From the NCBI RefSeq assembly GCF_000620145.1, contig NZ_JHVM01000016.1:1-64000 (forward strand): a DNA stretch of 64,000 nucleotides, written 5' to 3'. The translations under genes and the position numbers were made by a program. This document shows positions 43,978 through 53,145 of this stretch, piece after piece (the first letter of the stretch is position 1; each line of letters starts with the position of its first letter). The stretch is from Deefgea rivuli DSM 18356 (GTDB lineage Bacteria > Pseudomonadota > Gammaproteobacteria > Burkholderiales > Chitinibacteraceae). The notes below the pieces were generated by a model that saw nothing but the letters and a program-made list of their open reading frames with translations, was not told the origin of the DNA and did not search any database.

Positions 43978-44880
43978 ATGAAGCATTGGTTTCGTCTGCA
44001 CTTTTTAGCATTTACGCGCACTCTGGGTAGTTTGGTTCGCCACCCAATAGGCAGCCTGCTTAATTTATTGGTGATCGGCATTACCGCCGCATTGCCGCTG
44101 GCTTTGTGGGTGTTGATTACGAGTTTGTCGAATATCACAGCGCAAGTTTCTGTTGATCCGCAGTTATCGATTTTTATGCGCACTAGCGCTAGTGTAGATG
44201 AAGTGAATGCCTTGAAAGCGACGCTGAAAGCCGATGCGCGCTGGGCGAAAGTCGAATTTGTACCCAAAGATCAGGCGCTCAAAAACCTGCAAGCGAATTT
44301 AGGCACTAGCGATTTAACTGCTGGTTTGCCAGAAAATCCGCTGCCCGATGCGTTTGTGCTATTGGCAAAAGACAATGATCCTGCCGTGCTGGACGGTCTG
44401 AAAAAAGAATTGGCGTCGATTACTATTGTTGAAGAAGTGCAGCTCGATTCAGATTGGGCGCGGCGTTTGGCGCGGATTACTGCATTGGGGCGCGCGATAT
44501 TTGAAGTGGTCGCAGGCTTGATGGCGCTGGGCTTGCTGCTGATTACCGGTAATGCGATTCGGATGCAGATCCTCACGCGCCGCGATGAGATTGAAGTTGC
44601 TAAGCTGATCGGCGCCACGGATTCGTTTATCCGCCGACCATTTATGCACGCCGCCGTGGTGCAAGGCGTGTTAGGTGGTGGCGTGGCGGTGTTGATCGTG
44701 TGGGCTTTGGTGAGCTATGTGAATCCAGCGGTGATGGAGTTAGCGCATTCCTATGGGCAGACGGTTAGCCTATTGCCGCCTGATTTATTAACTACCTTGG
44801 TGGTGTGCGCGGCCAGCGCGCTGCTTTGTGTGCTGGGTGCGGGCTTTGCGATTGCTAGGTATTTGTATCAGTACCGCTGA
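43978..44880 (+). CDS. ftsX: Cell division protein FtsX
   Basis: 300 residues. An N-terminal cytoplasmic stretch is followed by four membrane helices, with a large periplasmic domain between the first and second (about 55-165). The permease-type motif TRRDEIEVAKLIGATDSFIRRPF lies near residue 200. It links FtsE ATPase activity to peptidoglycan hydrolysis. A GC-rich terminator follows 70 bp downstream. Confidence 0.97.
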   Translation: MKHWFRLHFLAFTRTLGSLVRHPIGSLLNLLVIGITAALPLALWVLITSLSNITAQVSVDPQLSIFMRTSASVDEVNALKATLKADARWAKVEFVPKDQALKNLQANLGTSDLTAGLPENPLPDAFVLLAKDNDPAVLDGLKKELASITIVEEVQLDSDWARRLARITALGRAIFEVVAGLMALGLLLITGNAIRMQILTRRDEIEVAKLIGATDSFIRRPFMHAAVVQGVLGGGVAVLIVWALVSYVNPAVMELAHSYGQTVSLLPPDLLTTLVVCAASALLCVLGAGFAIARYLYQYR

Positions 44881-44950
44881 TTGATTGGGCTGCAAGGCGA
44901 TACCTTAGGGTTTATTGCCACTTGGCCGTAATCGTTTTTGATTAAATTAT

Positions 44951-44993
44951 CGCTGCTTCGACTTCATTGCAAGTCGGGCGGCGATTTTTTTTT
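44951..44993 (+). terminator. Rho-independent terminator after ftsX
   Basis: A long stem (CGCTGCTTCGACTT with AAGTCGGGCGGCG, one bulge and some G-U pairs) is followed by nine T. Confidence 0.85.
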
Positions 44994-45154
44994 GCGCTGC
45001 TGAACTGGAAAAGAGCGTCGTTAAAAAGCACTGGCAAGCCATTTTAATATATTTTAACTAACGATTTAATGTAAATATTCAATTTTACCTATCGATCCAT
45101 GATGTTTAATATTCTCCCTGTTCTCATTATTCAACGACACAAGGAATCAACATC

Positions 45155-45718
45155 ATGGCAATCATCAATACAAAGATTAAACCTTTTAAAGCCACCGCTT
45201 TCCACGAAGGTAAATTTGTCCCAGTTAGCGATGAAACGCTGAAAGGCAAATGGTCGGTGGTGTTCTTCTACCCAGCTGACTTCACTTTTGTTTGCCCGAC
45301 TGAACTGGGTGATTTGGCTGATTTGTACCCAGAATTCCAAAAGCTTGGCGTGGAAATCTACTCGGTATCGACCGACACGCACTTCACGCACAAAGCATGG
45401 CACGACGCATCAGACACTATCGCCAAGATTCAATACCCAATGATCGGCGATCCAACGGGCACGATTACACGCAATTTTGACGTGATGATCGAGGAAGAAG
45501 GTCTGGCATTACGCGGCACGTTTGTGATTAACCCAGAAGGCGAAATCAAAGTCGCCGAGATCCACGATCTAGGCATTGGCCGCGACGCAAAAGAATTACT
45601 GCGCAAAGTACAAGCCGCGCAATACATCGCCAGCCATCCAGGTGAAGTTTGCCCTGCGAAATGGACGCCAGGCGATGTGACGCTGAAACCGTCGCTCGAT
45701 TTGGTTGGCAAAATCTAA
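45155..45718 (+). CDS. ahpC: Alkyl hydroperoxide reductase subunit C (peroxiredoxin)
   Basis: 187 residues, the usual length. Peroxidatic Cys in [13 protein letters not shown] and resolving Cys in [11 protein letters not shown]. It reduces hydrogen peroxide and organic hydroperoxides and is regenerated by AhpF, encoded next. The AT-rich ~160 bp upstream probably carries the promoter; I could not recognise a clear OxyR site. A hairpin without a T-run and a palindromic element lie between it and ahpF. Confidence 0.98.
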   Translation: MAIINTKIKPFKATAFHEGKFVPVSDETLKGKWSVVFFYPADFTFVCPTELGDLADLYPEFQKLGVEIYSVSTDTHFTHKAWHDASDTIAKIQYPMIGDPTGTITRNFDVMIEEEGLALRGTFVINPEGEIKVAEIHDLGIGRDAKELLRKVQAAQYIASHPGEVCPAKWTPGDVTLKPSLDLVGKI

Positions 45719-45732
45719 CTGAAATAAGTGCT

Positions 45733-45760
45733 TGTGGGAGCGGAAAAAACCGTTCCCACA
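45733..45760. repeat. Hairpin between ahpC and ahpF
   Basis: TGTGGGAGCGG and CCGTTCCCACA (11 bp with one G-U, loop AAAAAA) lie 14 bp after the ahpC stop. With no T-run it is more likely an mRNA-protecting or attenuating hairpin than a terminator. TGTGGGAGCGG resembles one arm of Pseudomonas REP sequences. Confidence 0.55.
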
Positions 45761-45815
45761 TCCGTGCCACGTCGCTGGCATGGATTTTAGTGATCAGCCA
45801 ATCTCAATGATTTAC

Positions 45816-45868
45816 ATAGGTATAGCTATGTAGATAAATTAAATAAATATCTACATTCATATACCCGT
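45816..45868. repeat. Palindromic GGGTAT element, copy 7 (ahpC-ahpF gap)
   Basis: Left GGTATAGCTATGTAGATA; inverted right GGTATATGAATGTAGATA. The arms match at 15 of 18 positions, one of the best-conserved palindromes of the family. About 50 bp end to end. Confidence 0.7.
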
Positions 45869-45902
45869 TGGCTAATCAGTAAAACTCAACCGGAGATTCC
45901 TT

Positions 45903-47444
45903 ATGCTTGACGCTAATATTCGCGCCCAATTACAGGCTTATTTAGAAAAATTACAGCGCCCGATTGAACTGATTGCCAGTTTGGACGACAGCGCTGCGGC
46001 GACTGAAATGCGCACTTTGCTGGAAGAGATTGCCAGCTTAAATAATAAAATCAGCTTGCGTGACAATGGCGACGCCACTTTGCGGCCTTCATTTGCGATT
46101 GCTGAGCAAGGCGTCGCGCCGCGTGTGCATTTTGCCGGCATTCCGCTCGGCCATGAATTTACCTCGCTGGTGCTGGCGCTCTTGCAAGTCGGCGGCCATC
46201 CACCGCGCATTGACGACGCAACGATTGCGCAGATTCAATCGCTGTCTGCGCCTATGGAGTTTGTGACCTTTATTTCTTTATCCTGCCACAATTGCCCTGA
46301 CGTGGTGCAAGCCTTGAATTTGCTGGCGGTATTGAATCCGAATATTCGCCACACGATGGTCGATGGCGCTTTGTTCCAGGACTATGTGAACGAGCAAAAA
46401 ATCATGGCGGTGCCAACGGTGCTGTTGAACGGGCAAACGTTTGGCCAAGGCCGGATGAGCATCGAAGAAATCGTCGCCAAGCTCGATCAAAATAGTGGCG
46501 AGAAGGCAGCGCAGCAGATTAATGACAAAGCGCCGTTTGATGTATTGATTGTCGGCGGTGGGCCAGCAGGTGCGGCGGCGGCGGTGTATGCGGCGCGTAA
46601 AGGGATTCGCACTGGCGTTGTTTCTGAGCGTTTTGGTGGTCAGGTACTTGATACTTTGGGGATTGAGAATTTTATTTCGGTGCAAGCGACCGAAGGTCCG
46701 AAATTGGCGGCGGCTCTGGAAAACCATGTGCGTGAATACGAGGTGGATATTATCAATTTGCAGCGCGCTAAAGCGCTACGTACGGGCGATTTGCTTGAAA
46801 TCGAGTTGGAAAACGGCGCAACGCTGCAAAGCCGTAGCGTGATTTTGGCGACCGGCGCGCGTTGGCGCGAAATGAATGTGCCGGGCGAGGCGGAATATCG
46901 TGGTCGCGGCGTCGCGTATTGCCCGCATTGCGATGGGCCTTTATTTAAAGGTAAACGCGTTGCCGTGGTGGGCGGTGGCAATTCTGGCGTTGAAGCAGCG
47001 ATTGATTTGGCGGGGATTGTCAGTCATGTGACTTTGCTGGAATTTGGCGAACAACTGCGCGCGGATGCCGTGTTGCAAGCCAAGCTACGCAGTTTGCCAA
47101 ACGTGACGGTCATCACACAGGCGCAAACGACGGAAGTGCTGGGCGATGGTGAGAAAGTAACGGGCTTAAGCTATATCAATCGCGCCGATGGCAGTGAAAA
47201 TCAGATCGAACTGGCAGGGATTTTTGTGCAAATTGGCTTGTTGCCCAATACCGATTGGCTGAAAGGCACGGTTGAGTTGAGTCGGCATGGCGAGATTGTG
47301 GTTGATGATCGCGGCCAAACTTCGTTGCCCGGTGTGTTTGCTGCAGGTGATGTGACGACGACGCCATTCAAGCAAATCATTATCGCGATGGGCGATGGCG
47401 CAAAGGCCTCGTTATCGGTGTTTGATTATTTGATTCGACAGTAA
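45903..47444 (+). CDS. ahpF: Alkyl hydroperoxide reductase subunit F
   Basis: 513 residues. The N-terminal domain is a double thioredoxin fold with [13 protein letters not shown] (CxxC). The flavoprotein part has the FAD motif [21 protein letters not shown], the redox CPHCDGPLF and the NAD(P)H motif [18 protein letters not shown]. It ends with [27 protein letters not shown]. It passes electrons from NADH to AhpC. SD CGGAG lies before the ATG. Confidence 0.98.
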   Translation: MLDANIRAQLQAYLEKLQRPIELIASLDDSAAATEMRTLLEEIASLNNKISLRDNGDATLRPSFAIAEQGVAPRVHFAGIPLGHEFTSLVLALLQVGGHPPRIDDATIAQIQSLSAPMEFVTFISLSCHNCPDVVQALNLLAVLNPNIRHTMVDGALFQDYVNEQKIMAVPTVLLNGQTFGQGRMSIEEIVAKLDQNSGEKAAQQINDKAPFDVLIVGGGPAGAAAAVYAARKGIRTGVVSERFGGQVLDTLGIENFISVQATEGPKLAAALENHVREYEVDIINLQRAKALRTGDLLEIELENGATLQSRSVILATGARWREMNVPGEAEYRGRGVAYCPHCDGPLFKGKRVAVVGGGNSGVEAAIDLAGIVSHVTLLEFGEQLRADAVLQAKLRSLPNVTVITQAQTTEVLGDGEKVTGLSYINRADGSENQIELAGIFVQIGLLPNTDWLKGTVELSRHGEIVVDDRGQTSLPGVFAAGDVTTTPFKQIIIAMGDGAKASLSVFDYLIRQ

Positions 47445-47467
47445 CGCGATTACAGTTTGTTGAGCAT

Positions 47468-47522
47468 ATAGGTATTGCTATCTATGAATTGCTCTATTTG
47501 GCTTAGATGGCAATACCCTTAA
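47468..47522. repeat. Palindromic GGGTAT element, copy 8
   Basis: Left GGTATTGCTATCTA; inverted right GGTATTGCCATCTA. 13 of 14 positions match, the best example of the family. It lies just after the ahpF stop. Confidence 0.78.
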
Positions 47523-47718
47523 ATAAATTGAAAAGTTGATTCGTATTTGCTGTGTGCTTGAATCGAATAAGCTGTCGCCCAGTGAGTTCGCCGCACGTCG
47601 AGGCTTAGAAAGTAGGGAAATGCCGCTCGGCAGATTGAATGCTTCTATGACTTGGATAGTAATAATTACCGTGCACAATGCTACTTGCATGTGTTTGAAT
47701 AGGGAACTTAAAACACAA

Positions 47719-47745
47719 TTAGCACTCGAATGGTTTGAGTGCTAA
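47719..47745. promoter_or_regulatory. CIRCE operator (HrcA binding site) upstream of rpoH
   Basis: TTAGCACTC, 9 nt, GAGTGCTAA: a perfect match to the CIRCE consensus bound by the heat-shock repressor HrcA. It lies 51 bp before the rpoH start, well placed to control its transcription. Confidence 0.95.
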
Positions 47746-47795
47746 TATTTTGGGTGCAGGGTTTGGTCCAAGTTTTATGACAGGAGATTGAAGCA

Positions 47796-48653
47796 ATGAG
47801 CAATGCGATGACACTTTCAACACTATCGGTAGGCGATAGTATTGAGCGCTATATTCAGCGTGTTAACGCCGTTCCTATGCTCTCGCCGCAAGAAGAACAC
47901 GATTTGGCAACGCGCCACCAAGATAATGGTGATGTTGAGGCCGCGCGTCAGTTGGTGATGTCCCATTTGCGCGTCGTTGTGTCGATTGCGCGTGGGTACA
48001 GTGGTTATGGCTTGCCGCAGGCCGATTTAATTCAAGAAGGCAATATTGGCTTGATGAAAGCGGTAAAACGTTTCGAAGCAACGCGTGGCGTGCGCTTGTA
48101 TTCGTTTGCCGTGCATTGGATTAAAGCTGAAATTCATGAATACATCTTGCGCAACTGGCGCTTGGTGCGCATCGCAACGACTAAAGCACAGCGTAAATTG
48201 TTCTTTAATCTACGTTCGATGAAAACTAGCTTTGCGGCTTTGACGCACACACAAGCGAAAGAAATCGCCGACGATTTGGGTGTGAAGCCCGAAGAAGTGC
48301 TCGAAATGGAAACGCGGATGACCGGCCAAGACATCGCGCTGGTCGCTGATGATGGTGACGATGACGGTTATGCGCCGATTGATTGGCTGGCTGATAGTCA
48401 CAACGAACCGACTGCTGCCATTGCGCGCGCAGCGACGGATCGTTTGCAATCAACTGGGATTTCAGCGGCTTTGGATGGCTTGGATGAGCGTAGCCGCCGT
48501 ATTATCGAAGCGCGCTGGTTGACTGATGATGGCGAGTCGCTGACTTTGCATGATTTGGCGGCAGAATTTAAAGTTTCGGCTGAGCGGATTCGCCAGATTG
48601 AAACGAAAGCCTTGCAAAAAATGAAACAGGTCTTGCTGCCTGCAACCGTTTAA
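47796..48653 (+). CDS. rpoH: Heat-shock sigma factor RpoH (sigma-32)
   Basis: 285 residues. Region 2 carries LIQEGNIGLMKAVKRF and YSFAVHWIKAEIHEYIL; the RpoH box QRKLFFNLR is present, separating it from RpoD and RpoS. Region 4 has the final helix-turn-helix (LHDLAAEFKVSAERIRQIETKAL). It directs transcription of chaperones and proteases on heat stress. SD AGGAG. The perfect CIRCE site upstream suggests added repression by HrcA. Confidence 0.98.
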   Translation: MSNAMTLSTLSVGDSIERYIQRVNAVPMLSPQEEHDLATRHQDNGDVEAARQLVMSHLRVVVSIARGYSGYGLPQADLIQEGNIGLMKAVKRFEATRGVRLYSFAVHWIKAEIHEYILRNWRLVRIATTKAQRKLFFNLRSMKTSFAALTHTQAKEIADDLGVKPEEVLEMETRMTGQDIALVADDGDDDGYAPIDWLADSHNEPTAAIARAATDRLQSTGISAALDGLDERSRRIIEARWLTDDGESLTLHDLAAEFKVSAERIRQIETKALQKMKQVLLPATV

Positions 48654-48706
48654 AGTTTGACTATAAGGGTTTGCCAGTAGGGCTTTAAACACAGCAATTC
48701 AATACA

Positions 48707-48731
48707 AGGGCGCTTCGGCGCTCTTTTTTTT
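48707..48731 (+). terminator. Rho-independent terminator after rpoH
   Basis: A 7-bp stem AGGGCGC/GCGCTCT with a TTCG tetraloop, followed by eight T. Confidence 0.9.
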
Positions 48732-48794
48732 GATTCAAGAAATGGGATTTTTAGACGATAATAGGGTAAACCCTTGAAACGTATAGATAATTTC

Positions 48795-49106
48795 ATGAAA
48801 TCAGTTAAGTTTTTACAGCAGGCTCGGCAATTTGCTGACTACGTAATTCAGTCGGTACCCGAGCTAGATGCTGCTCCGCAACGATCTAATCCCTATCTTC
48901 GTGCTCAGGGTGATGACGCTTCTGTAAAATATCTTCCATTGTGGGATGGCACAGAGCGCCGTTTAGACGCAGACCGTCGAGAAAACGATCGTCGCAATGA
49001 GCGGCAATCGGCGATGCTGGATACGCGCGCTGGATTTGAACGTCGCCGCGAATGCCGCCGCGAAACCGATGAACTGCAAATGCGCGGATTTTCTTGTCGA
49101 GTCTAG
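48795..49106 (+). CDS. Hypothetical Arg/Glu/Asp-rich protein
   Basis: 103 residues from the ATG at 48795; an in-frame TTG at 48774 would add seven. The SD is weak for either. The first ~50 residues are mixed; from about residue 55 the protein is dense in charged repeats (TERRLDADRRENDRRNERQ, FERRRECRRE). Such motifs suggest a helical, perhaps nucleic-acid- or membrane-surface-binding tail. I do not recognise the family. Its stop (TAG at 49104-49106) overlaps the stop of a small convergent ORF in the palindrome CTAG. Confidence 0.6.
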   Translation: MKSVKFLQQARQFADYVIQSVPELDAAPQRSNPYLRAQGDDASVKYLPLWDGTERRLDADRRENDRRNERQSAMLDTRAGFERRRECRRETDELQMRGFSCRV

Positions 49107-49270
49107 CGCCAAAAATGCCAAATTAAAGCGATGAGGCTGGCACTGAGTAAAGTGGCTGCGCTAATTTGGCTAATCCGATGCAGTTCTTGACGCTGAGCGG
49201 GCAGAATAAGTCGCCAGCCGAAATAGCAGAACAGCATAAAGACGAAAAAATAGAAAATTTTGCTGCTCAT
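49103..49270 (-). CDS. 55-residue two-helix membrane protein (small ORF)
   Basis: ATG at 49270, TAG at 49103-49105. The product starts MSSKIFYFFVFMLFCYFGW and ends LIALIWHFWR. Two hydrophobic helices (about 4-23 and 37-53) are joined by a basic, polar loop (PAQRQELHRISQ). This arrangement is unlikely by chance and the frame is open throughout. There is no clear SD. It converges on the Arg-rich gene, with overlapping stops. The function is unknown. Confidence 0.5.
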   Translation of the reverse strand: MSSKIFYFFVFMLFCYFGWRLILPAQRQELHRISQISAATLLSASLIALIWHFWR

Positions 49271-49445
49271 AGTGGGCGCGTTCTGCGTGAGTGTCCGGCT
49301 GTCGGTATTTTAAACGATGAATTTGTAAGTTTTACGAAATTACTTAAGGTTTTACATTAAGTGTTATGAGTTAAATGTTTATTATTAACACTTTTATCTA
49401 ATATTTATTTTCACCGCTAAATCATTGTATCAAAACACAAAAATT

Positions 49446-49474
49446 CCGGCGCAACTTGTGCCGGTTTTTTTTTT
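49446..49474 (+). terminator. Terminator upstream of the dcw operon
   Basis: CCGGCGCA/TGTGCCGG (8 bp with one G-U, 3-nt loop) is followed by ten T. The nearest plus-strand gene ends 340 bp earlier. It insulates the dcw cluster from upstream transcription. Confidence 0.85.
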
Positions 49475-49482
49475 GCTCTATA

Positions 49483-49517
49483 GTGGGCTTCAGTGGGGAA
49501 AAGTGGGTAAAAGTGTA
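49483..49517 (+). promoter_or_regulatory. MraZ-type operator: GTGGG boxes at 10-bp spacing
   Basis: GTGGG at 49483, 49493 and 49503, then a weaker GTGTA at 49513, exactly 10 bp apart. MraZ is known to bind such TGGGN direct repeats in its own promoter and repress the division and wall cluster. Confidence 0.88.
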
Positions 49518-49611
49518 TTTTTATAGCGCGATTTTCGCTAAAATCGCAGCGCCAACGAATTTGACGCAAGTGCACTACTTAATGGCGAATCAGCCAAGGA
49601 ACTAAACAACT

Positions 49612-50049
49612 ATGTTTGGTGGTGTTTCATCTCTGTTACTGGATAGCAAAGGGCGTTTGGCGATTCCAGCCAAGCACCGCGACGCTTTGCTCGTCCGTGC
49701 ACAGGGGCGACTCATCGTGACTGCTGATCCTGCGGGTTGCTTGCTGGTTTACCCTGAACCCGAATGGATTCCGGTACGCGATAAACTTAATACTTTGTCG
49801 GGTGCACAAATGCCGATTCGGCGTTTTATCGTCGGTCAGGCAGAAGAAGTTGAAATGGATGCGTCAGGGCGGATTTTAGTTCCGCCTAGCTTGCGTCAAC
49901 GCGCTCAGCTCGATAAAGCCGTTGCTTTGGTGGGTATGGGCAATAAATTTGAATTGTGGGATGACGCGAAGTGGAATGCGACAACGGATGCTGTGATGGC
50001 AATGGATCCCCATGAACTGGAAAATAATATGCAAGGGATCGTGCTTTGA
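49612..50049 (+). CDS. mraZ: Transcriptional regulator MraZ
   Basis: 145 residues with two SpoVT/AbrB-like halves, each carrying the conserved DxxGR motif: [16 protein letters not shown] and [15 protein letters not shown]. MraZ binds as a ring-shaped oligomer to repeated TGGG boxes; these lie about 100 bp upstream here, so self-repression of the operon is expected. Its TGA overlaps the rsmH start. SD AAGGA. Confidence 0.98.
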   Translation: MFGGVSSLLLDSKGRLAIPAKHRDALLVRAQGRLIVTADPAGCLLVYPEPEWIPVRDKLNTLSGAQMPIRRFIVGQAEEVEMDASGRILVPPSLRQRAQLDKAVALVGMGNKFELWDDAKWNATTDAVMAMDPHELENNMQGIVL

Positions 50050-50996
50050 GTGAAGTCGTGACAACAAGCTTTGTGCATTGCACGGTATTGCTGAATGAGG
50101 CGGTGGATGCATTAGCAATCCAGCCTGATGGGATTTATGTCGATTGTACTTTTGGTCGTGGTGGTCACTCGCGTTTGATTTTATCCAAACTCGGCCCGAA
50201 TGGCCGTTTGATTGCGTTTGATAAAGATCTGCATGCGATTGCCGAAGCGGCAACGATTACTGATCCACGTTTTACGATTGTTCACGAAGGTTTTGTCACA
50301 CTGGCGGACTCTTTGGCCAAATTGGGTATTACTCAGCTCGATGGTGTTTTGATGGATTTGGGCGTCTCGTCACCGCAATTGGATGATGCTTCGCGTGGAT
50401 TTAGTTTTAGATTTGATGCTCCGCTGGATATGCGTATGGATACGACGCGGGGAATGACGGCGGCAGAGTGGCTCAATTCTGCCGAAGAAAAAGAAATTGC
50501 AGAGGTGGTAAAAGATTATGGCGAAGAACGGTTTGCTCGGCATGTTGCAGCAGCGATTGTTACGCGTAGGGCAAGCGAACCTTTTACTACAACAGGCCAA
50601 CTTGCCGAGGTCGTGGCAACGGCAGTCCGCACCCGTGAGCCGGGCCAGAACCCGGCGACGCGTACCTTCCAGGCTGTACGGATTTTCATCAATCGCGAGC
50701 TTGAAGAGCTTTCGTTAGTTCTGCCACAAGCGCTGGGTTTGCTGAAATTTGGCGGACGCTTGTCGGTGATTGCATTTCATTCCTTAGAAGACCGAATTGT
50801 AAAGCGCTTCATTCAAGATGCGGCGAAGGGCGATCATTTGCCGTCTCGCTTGCCGGTGCGTGCTAGTGAAATCGCCGATGCACCGTTAAAAGTAATCGGC
50901 AAACCGATTCGTGCAGGCCAAGACGAATTGAAGCTTAATCCGCGCGCACGCAGTGCGATTTTGCGGATTGCTGAGCGCACAGCGGGGCCATTGTGA
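50046..50996 (+). CDS. rsmH: 16S rRNA (cytosine1402-N4)-methyltransferase RsmH
   Basis: 316 residues from a TTG that overlaps the mraZ stop; a GTG at 50058 is an alternative. Motifs seen are [15 protein letters not shown] (SAM site), [23 protein letters not shown] and [14 protein letters not shown]. It methylates C1402 of 16S rRNA. It is the usual second gene of the dcw cluster. The end overlaps ftsL (GTGA). Confidence 0.97.
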   Translation: MSEVVTTSFVHCTVLLNEAVDALAIQPDGIYVDCTFGRGGHSRLILSKLGPNGRLIAFDKDLHAIAEAATITDPRFTIVHEGFVTLADSLAKLGITQLDGVLMDLGVSSPQLDDASRGFSFRFDAPLDMRMDTTRGMTAAEWLNSAEEKEIAEVVKDYGEERFARHVAAAIVTRRASEPFTTTGQLAEVVATAVRTREPGQNPATRTFQAVRIFINRELEELSLVLPQALGLLKFGGRLSVIAFHSLEDRIVKRFIQDAAKGDHLPSRLPVRASEIADAPLKVIGKPIRAGQDELKLNPRARSAILRIAERTAGPL

Positions 50997-51292
50997 CTCG
51001 TTTGAATATGTTTTTGCTGGCGGTATTAGTGATCTGCGCTTTGGCGGTGATTACCAGTCGACATAAAGCTCGAAAACTATTTATTGAATTGCAAAAAGAA
51101 GATGTGCTGACCAAAAAACTCGATGTGGAGTGGGGGCAGTTGCAGCTAGAGCAAAGTACGTGGGCAATGCACTCGCGGATTGAGAAAGAGGCGGGGCAAA
51201 ATTTAGGTATGCAAGTGGCCCCAGCTAATCGAACTCAGGTGATTTTAGAGCATGGTGAGAGCGTGCAAAAACCTGAGGTGAAAGATCTGTAA
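50993..51292 (+). CDS. ftsL: Cell division protein FtsL
   Basis: 99 residues from a GTG overlapping the rsmH stop. A bitopic protein: short cytoplasmic start, one membrane helix (about 5-22) and a periplasmic coiled coil (about 25-80). It works with FtsQ and FtsB to activate FtsW-FtsI at the septum. Its TAA overlaps the ATG of ftsI (TAATG). Confidence 0.95.
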   Translation: MTRLNMFLLAVLVICALAVITSRHKARKLFIELQKEDVLTKKLDVEWGQLQLEQSTWAMHSRIEKEAGQNLGMQVAPANRTQVILEHGESVQKPEVKDL

Positions 51293-53145
51293 TGGCTTTG
51301 GCGAGTAAAACTGTGGGCAGTCGTGGGGCTCGTTTTAGCAATCCACTGAAACCAAAGTTAGAGCGCTGGCGTGTATGGACGGTGCTCGGTGGTTTGATGC
51401 TGCTGTTTGTCGGTCTGCTCGGCCGAGGCCTGTATCTGCAAGTTTGGAATGAAGGCTTTTTGCAAGATCAAGGCGATGCGCGCTATCGCCGGACTTTAAA
51501 GTTAGAAGCCAATCGCGGGATGATTACCGACCGTAATGGCGAGCCGCTGGCGATTTCAACACCGGTGCAATCGATTTGGATGAGCCCGCGCAGTATGTTG
51601 ATTTTGCCTGCAGGGCAAAAACGTGCTGAAGACTGGAAGCCAGCCAATGATGATGAGCCCGTGCCTTTGTCGTTGGAAGAAGTAAAAAAATTAGAAACTC
51701 ATCTGCAATTAAAGCCAGGTGAGTTATTGGCAAAATTAAAGGCTTCGCGAAAAAACTCGCAAGGCAAAGAAGTGAAGTCCGATTTTCTGTGGGTGAAGCG
51801 GCATATTTCGCCTGCCGATGCTAAATCGTTGATGGCGATGAAAATTCCTGGCGTGTTTTCGCAAACGGAGTATCGACGCTATTACCCCGCAGGCGAAGTG
51901 ATGGCGCATATCGTGGGTTTTACCGATATCGATGGTAAAGGCCAAGAAGGATTTGAGCTAACGCGGGAAAAAATGTTGGCGGGTAAGCCTGGTTCGCGAA
52001 CGGTGATTCGTGATCGGCGTGGTTACATTGTTGAAGACGTTTCAACCATCGTGCCGCCGCAAGAAGGACAAACCTTGCAGTTATCGATTGATCGCCGAAT
52101 TCAATACTTGGCGTATCGAGAGCTGAAAAATGCGGTTGACGCCGCTGGTGCTGTGGGCGGGGCGATTGTGGTGTTGGATGCCCGAACGGGCGAAGTGCTG
52201 GCTTTGGCGAATGCACCATCGTACAACCCAAATAGCCGCGCAAAGATTGATCCGGCACACAAGCGTAATCGTGCACTGACTGATTTGTATGAGCCAGGCT
52301 CGACGATGAAGGCTGTTACGGTCGCGATGGCCTTGAATGCGGGCAAAGTGACGCCGCAAACGGTGATTCAAACCGGTGGTGGCACGATGGCCATTGGCCC
52401 GAATATGGTGAAAGACGATCACGCGGTGGGTGCAGCAACGGTAGAACGCATTATTCAAAAATCATCGAATGTGGGCGCAGCCAAAATGGCGCTGATGATG
52501 GATAGAGAAGCGATGTGGCAGTTTTATAAAGACGTGGGTTTTGGCGAAGTGCCACACACGGGTTTTCCAGGTGAAGCTGCAGGTCGCTTGCGTCCTTGGA
52601 AGAACTGGCGGCCGATTGAACAGGCGACCATGGGCTTTGGTTACGGCATGTCAGTGAGCTTGATGCAAATGGCGCGCTCGTATCAATTGTTTGCGGGTAA
52701 TGGCGAAATTCATCCGGTGACGTTTACCAAGCTGGTCGCCCCTGCGCCAGGTAAACAAGTGGTTTCAGCGCAAACGGCTGAGCAAGTTCGCAAAATGCTG
52801 GAGATGGTGACTTTGCCTGGCGGTACGGCAACACGTGCGCAAGTGGTGGGTTATCGCGTTGGCGGTAAAACGGGTACGGCGAAAAAATTAGTCAATGGCG
52901 CGTATTCCGATACGGCGCGGGTGGCTTCATTTGTGGGTTTGGCACCGATTTCAAATCCGCGTTTGATTGTGGCAATCATGATCGACGAGCCTGCATTTGC
53001 ATTGCGTTATGGTGGCTTAGTGGCTGCGCCGATTTTTAGCAGCGTTGTGGCGGGCAGTTTGCGGATGTTGGGCGTGCCGCCTGATGCACCAACGACCAAT
53101 ATTTTCTTACCGAGCCAAGAACTCGAAGTGAAGGAAGAGACATGA
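51292..53145 (+). CDS. ftsI: Septal transpeptidase FtsI (PBP3)
   Basis: 617 residues. One membrane helix (about 30-52), a pedestal domain (about 60-230), then a transpeptidase domain. Active-site motifs are SxxK in YEPGSTMKAVT, SSN in QKSSNVGAAK and KTGT in VGGKTGTAKK. It cross-links septal peptidoglycan together with FtsW. The spacing of motifs is normal and there is no sign of truncation. Confidence 0.98.
   Translation: MALASKTVGSRGARFSNPLKPKLERWRVWTVLGGLMLLFVGLLGRGLYLQVWNEGFLQDQGDARYRRTLKLEANRGMITDRNGEPLAISTPVQSIWMSPRSMLILPAGQKRAEDWKPANDDEPVPLSLEEVKKLETHLQLKPGELLAKLKASRKNSQGKEVKSDFLWVKRHISPADAKSLMAMKIPGVFSQTEYRRYYPAGEVMAHIVGFTDIDGKGQEGFELTREKMLAGKPGSRTVIRDRRGYIVEDVSTIVPPQEGQTLQLSIDRRIQYLAYRELKNAVDAAGAVGGAIVVLDARTGEVLALANAPSYNPNSRAKIDPAHKRNRALTDLYEPGSTMKAVTVAMALNAGKVTPQTVIQTGGGTMAIGPNMVKDDHAVGAATVERIIQKSSNVGAAKMALMMDREAMWQFYKDVGFGEVPHTGFPGEAAGRLRPWKNWRPIEQATMGFGYGMSVSLMQMARSYQLFAGNGEIHPVTFTKLVAPAPGKQVVSAQTAEQVRKMLEMVTLPGGTATRAQVVGYRVGGKTGTAKKLVNGAYSDTARVASFVGLAPISNPRLIVAIMIDEPAFALRYGGLVAAPIFSSVVAGSLRMLGVPPDAPTTNIFLPSQELEVKEET

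Larger units (their letters stand above)
47445..47795. other. 351-bp regulatory gap before rpoH
   Basis: Holds a palindromic element (47468-47522) and the CIRCE operator. It has AT-rich sequence where the rpoH promoters should be; TTGCAT at 47685-47690 with TTAAAA 17 bp later is a weak candidate. A 69-codon open frame (47536-47745) runs through the operator and is judged spurious. Confidence 0.6.
49271..49611. other. 341-bp gap before mraZ
   Basis: Holds the terminator at 49446-49474, the MraZ-type operator at 49483-49517 and an inverted repeat GCGATTTT/AAAATCGC (49528-49547) in the mraZ leader. An 8-bp inverted repeat AAGTGTTA/TAACACTT (near 49360-49395) has no clear role. No convincing gene. 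Confidence 0.6.

Noticed and set aside
44896-44919. Tenth palindromic element
   Set aside because: GGCGATACC...GGGTTTATTGCC looks like a right end joined to a left end, but the match is too short to count as a copy.
44994-45154. OxyR site before ahpC
   Set aside because: The region is AT-rich but no sequence fits the spaced ATAG/CTAT pattern well enough.
47536-47745. 69-codon frame before rpoH
   Set aside because: It overlaps the CIRCE operator and has no SD or conserved features.
49166-49360. 64-codon plus-strand frame
   Set aside because: Mostly antisense to the more convincing 55-residue membrane ORF; composition not protein-like.
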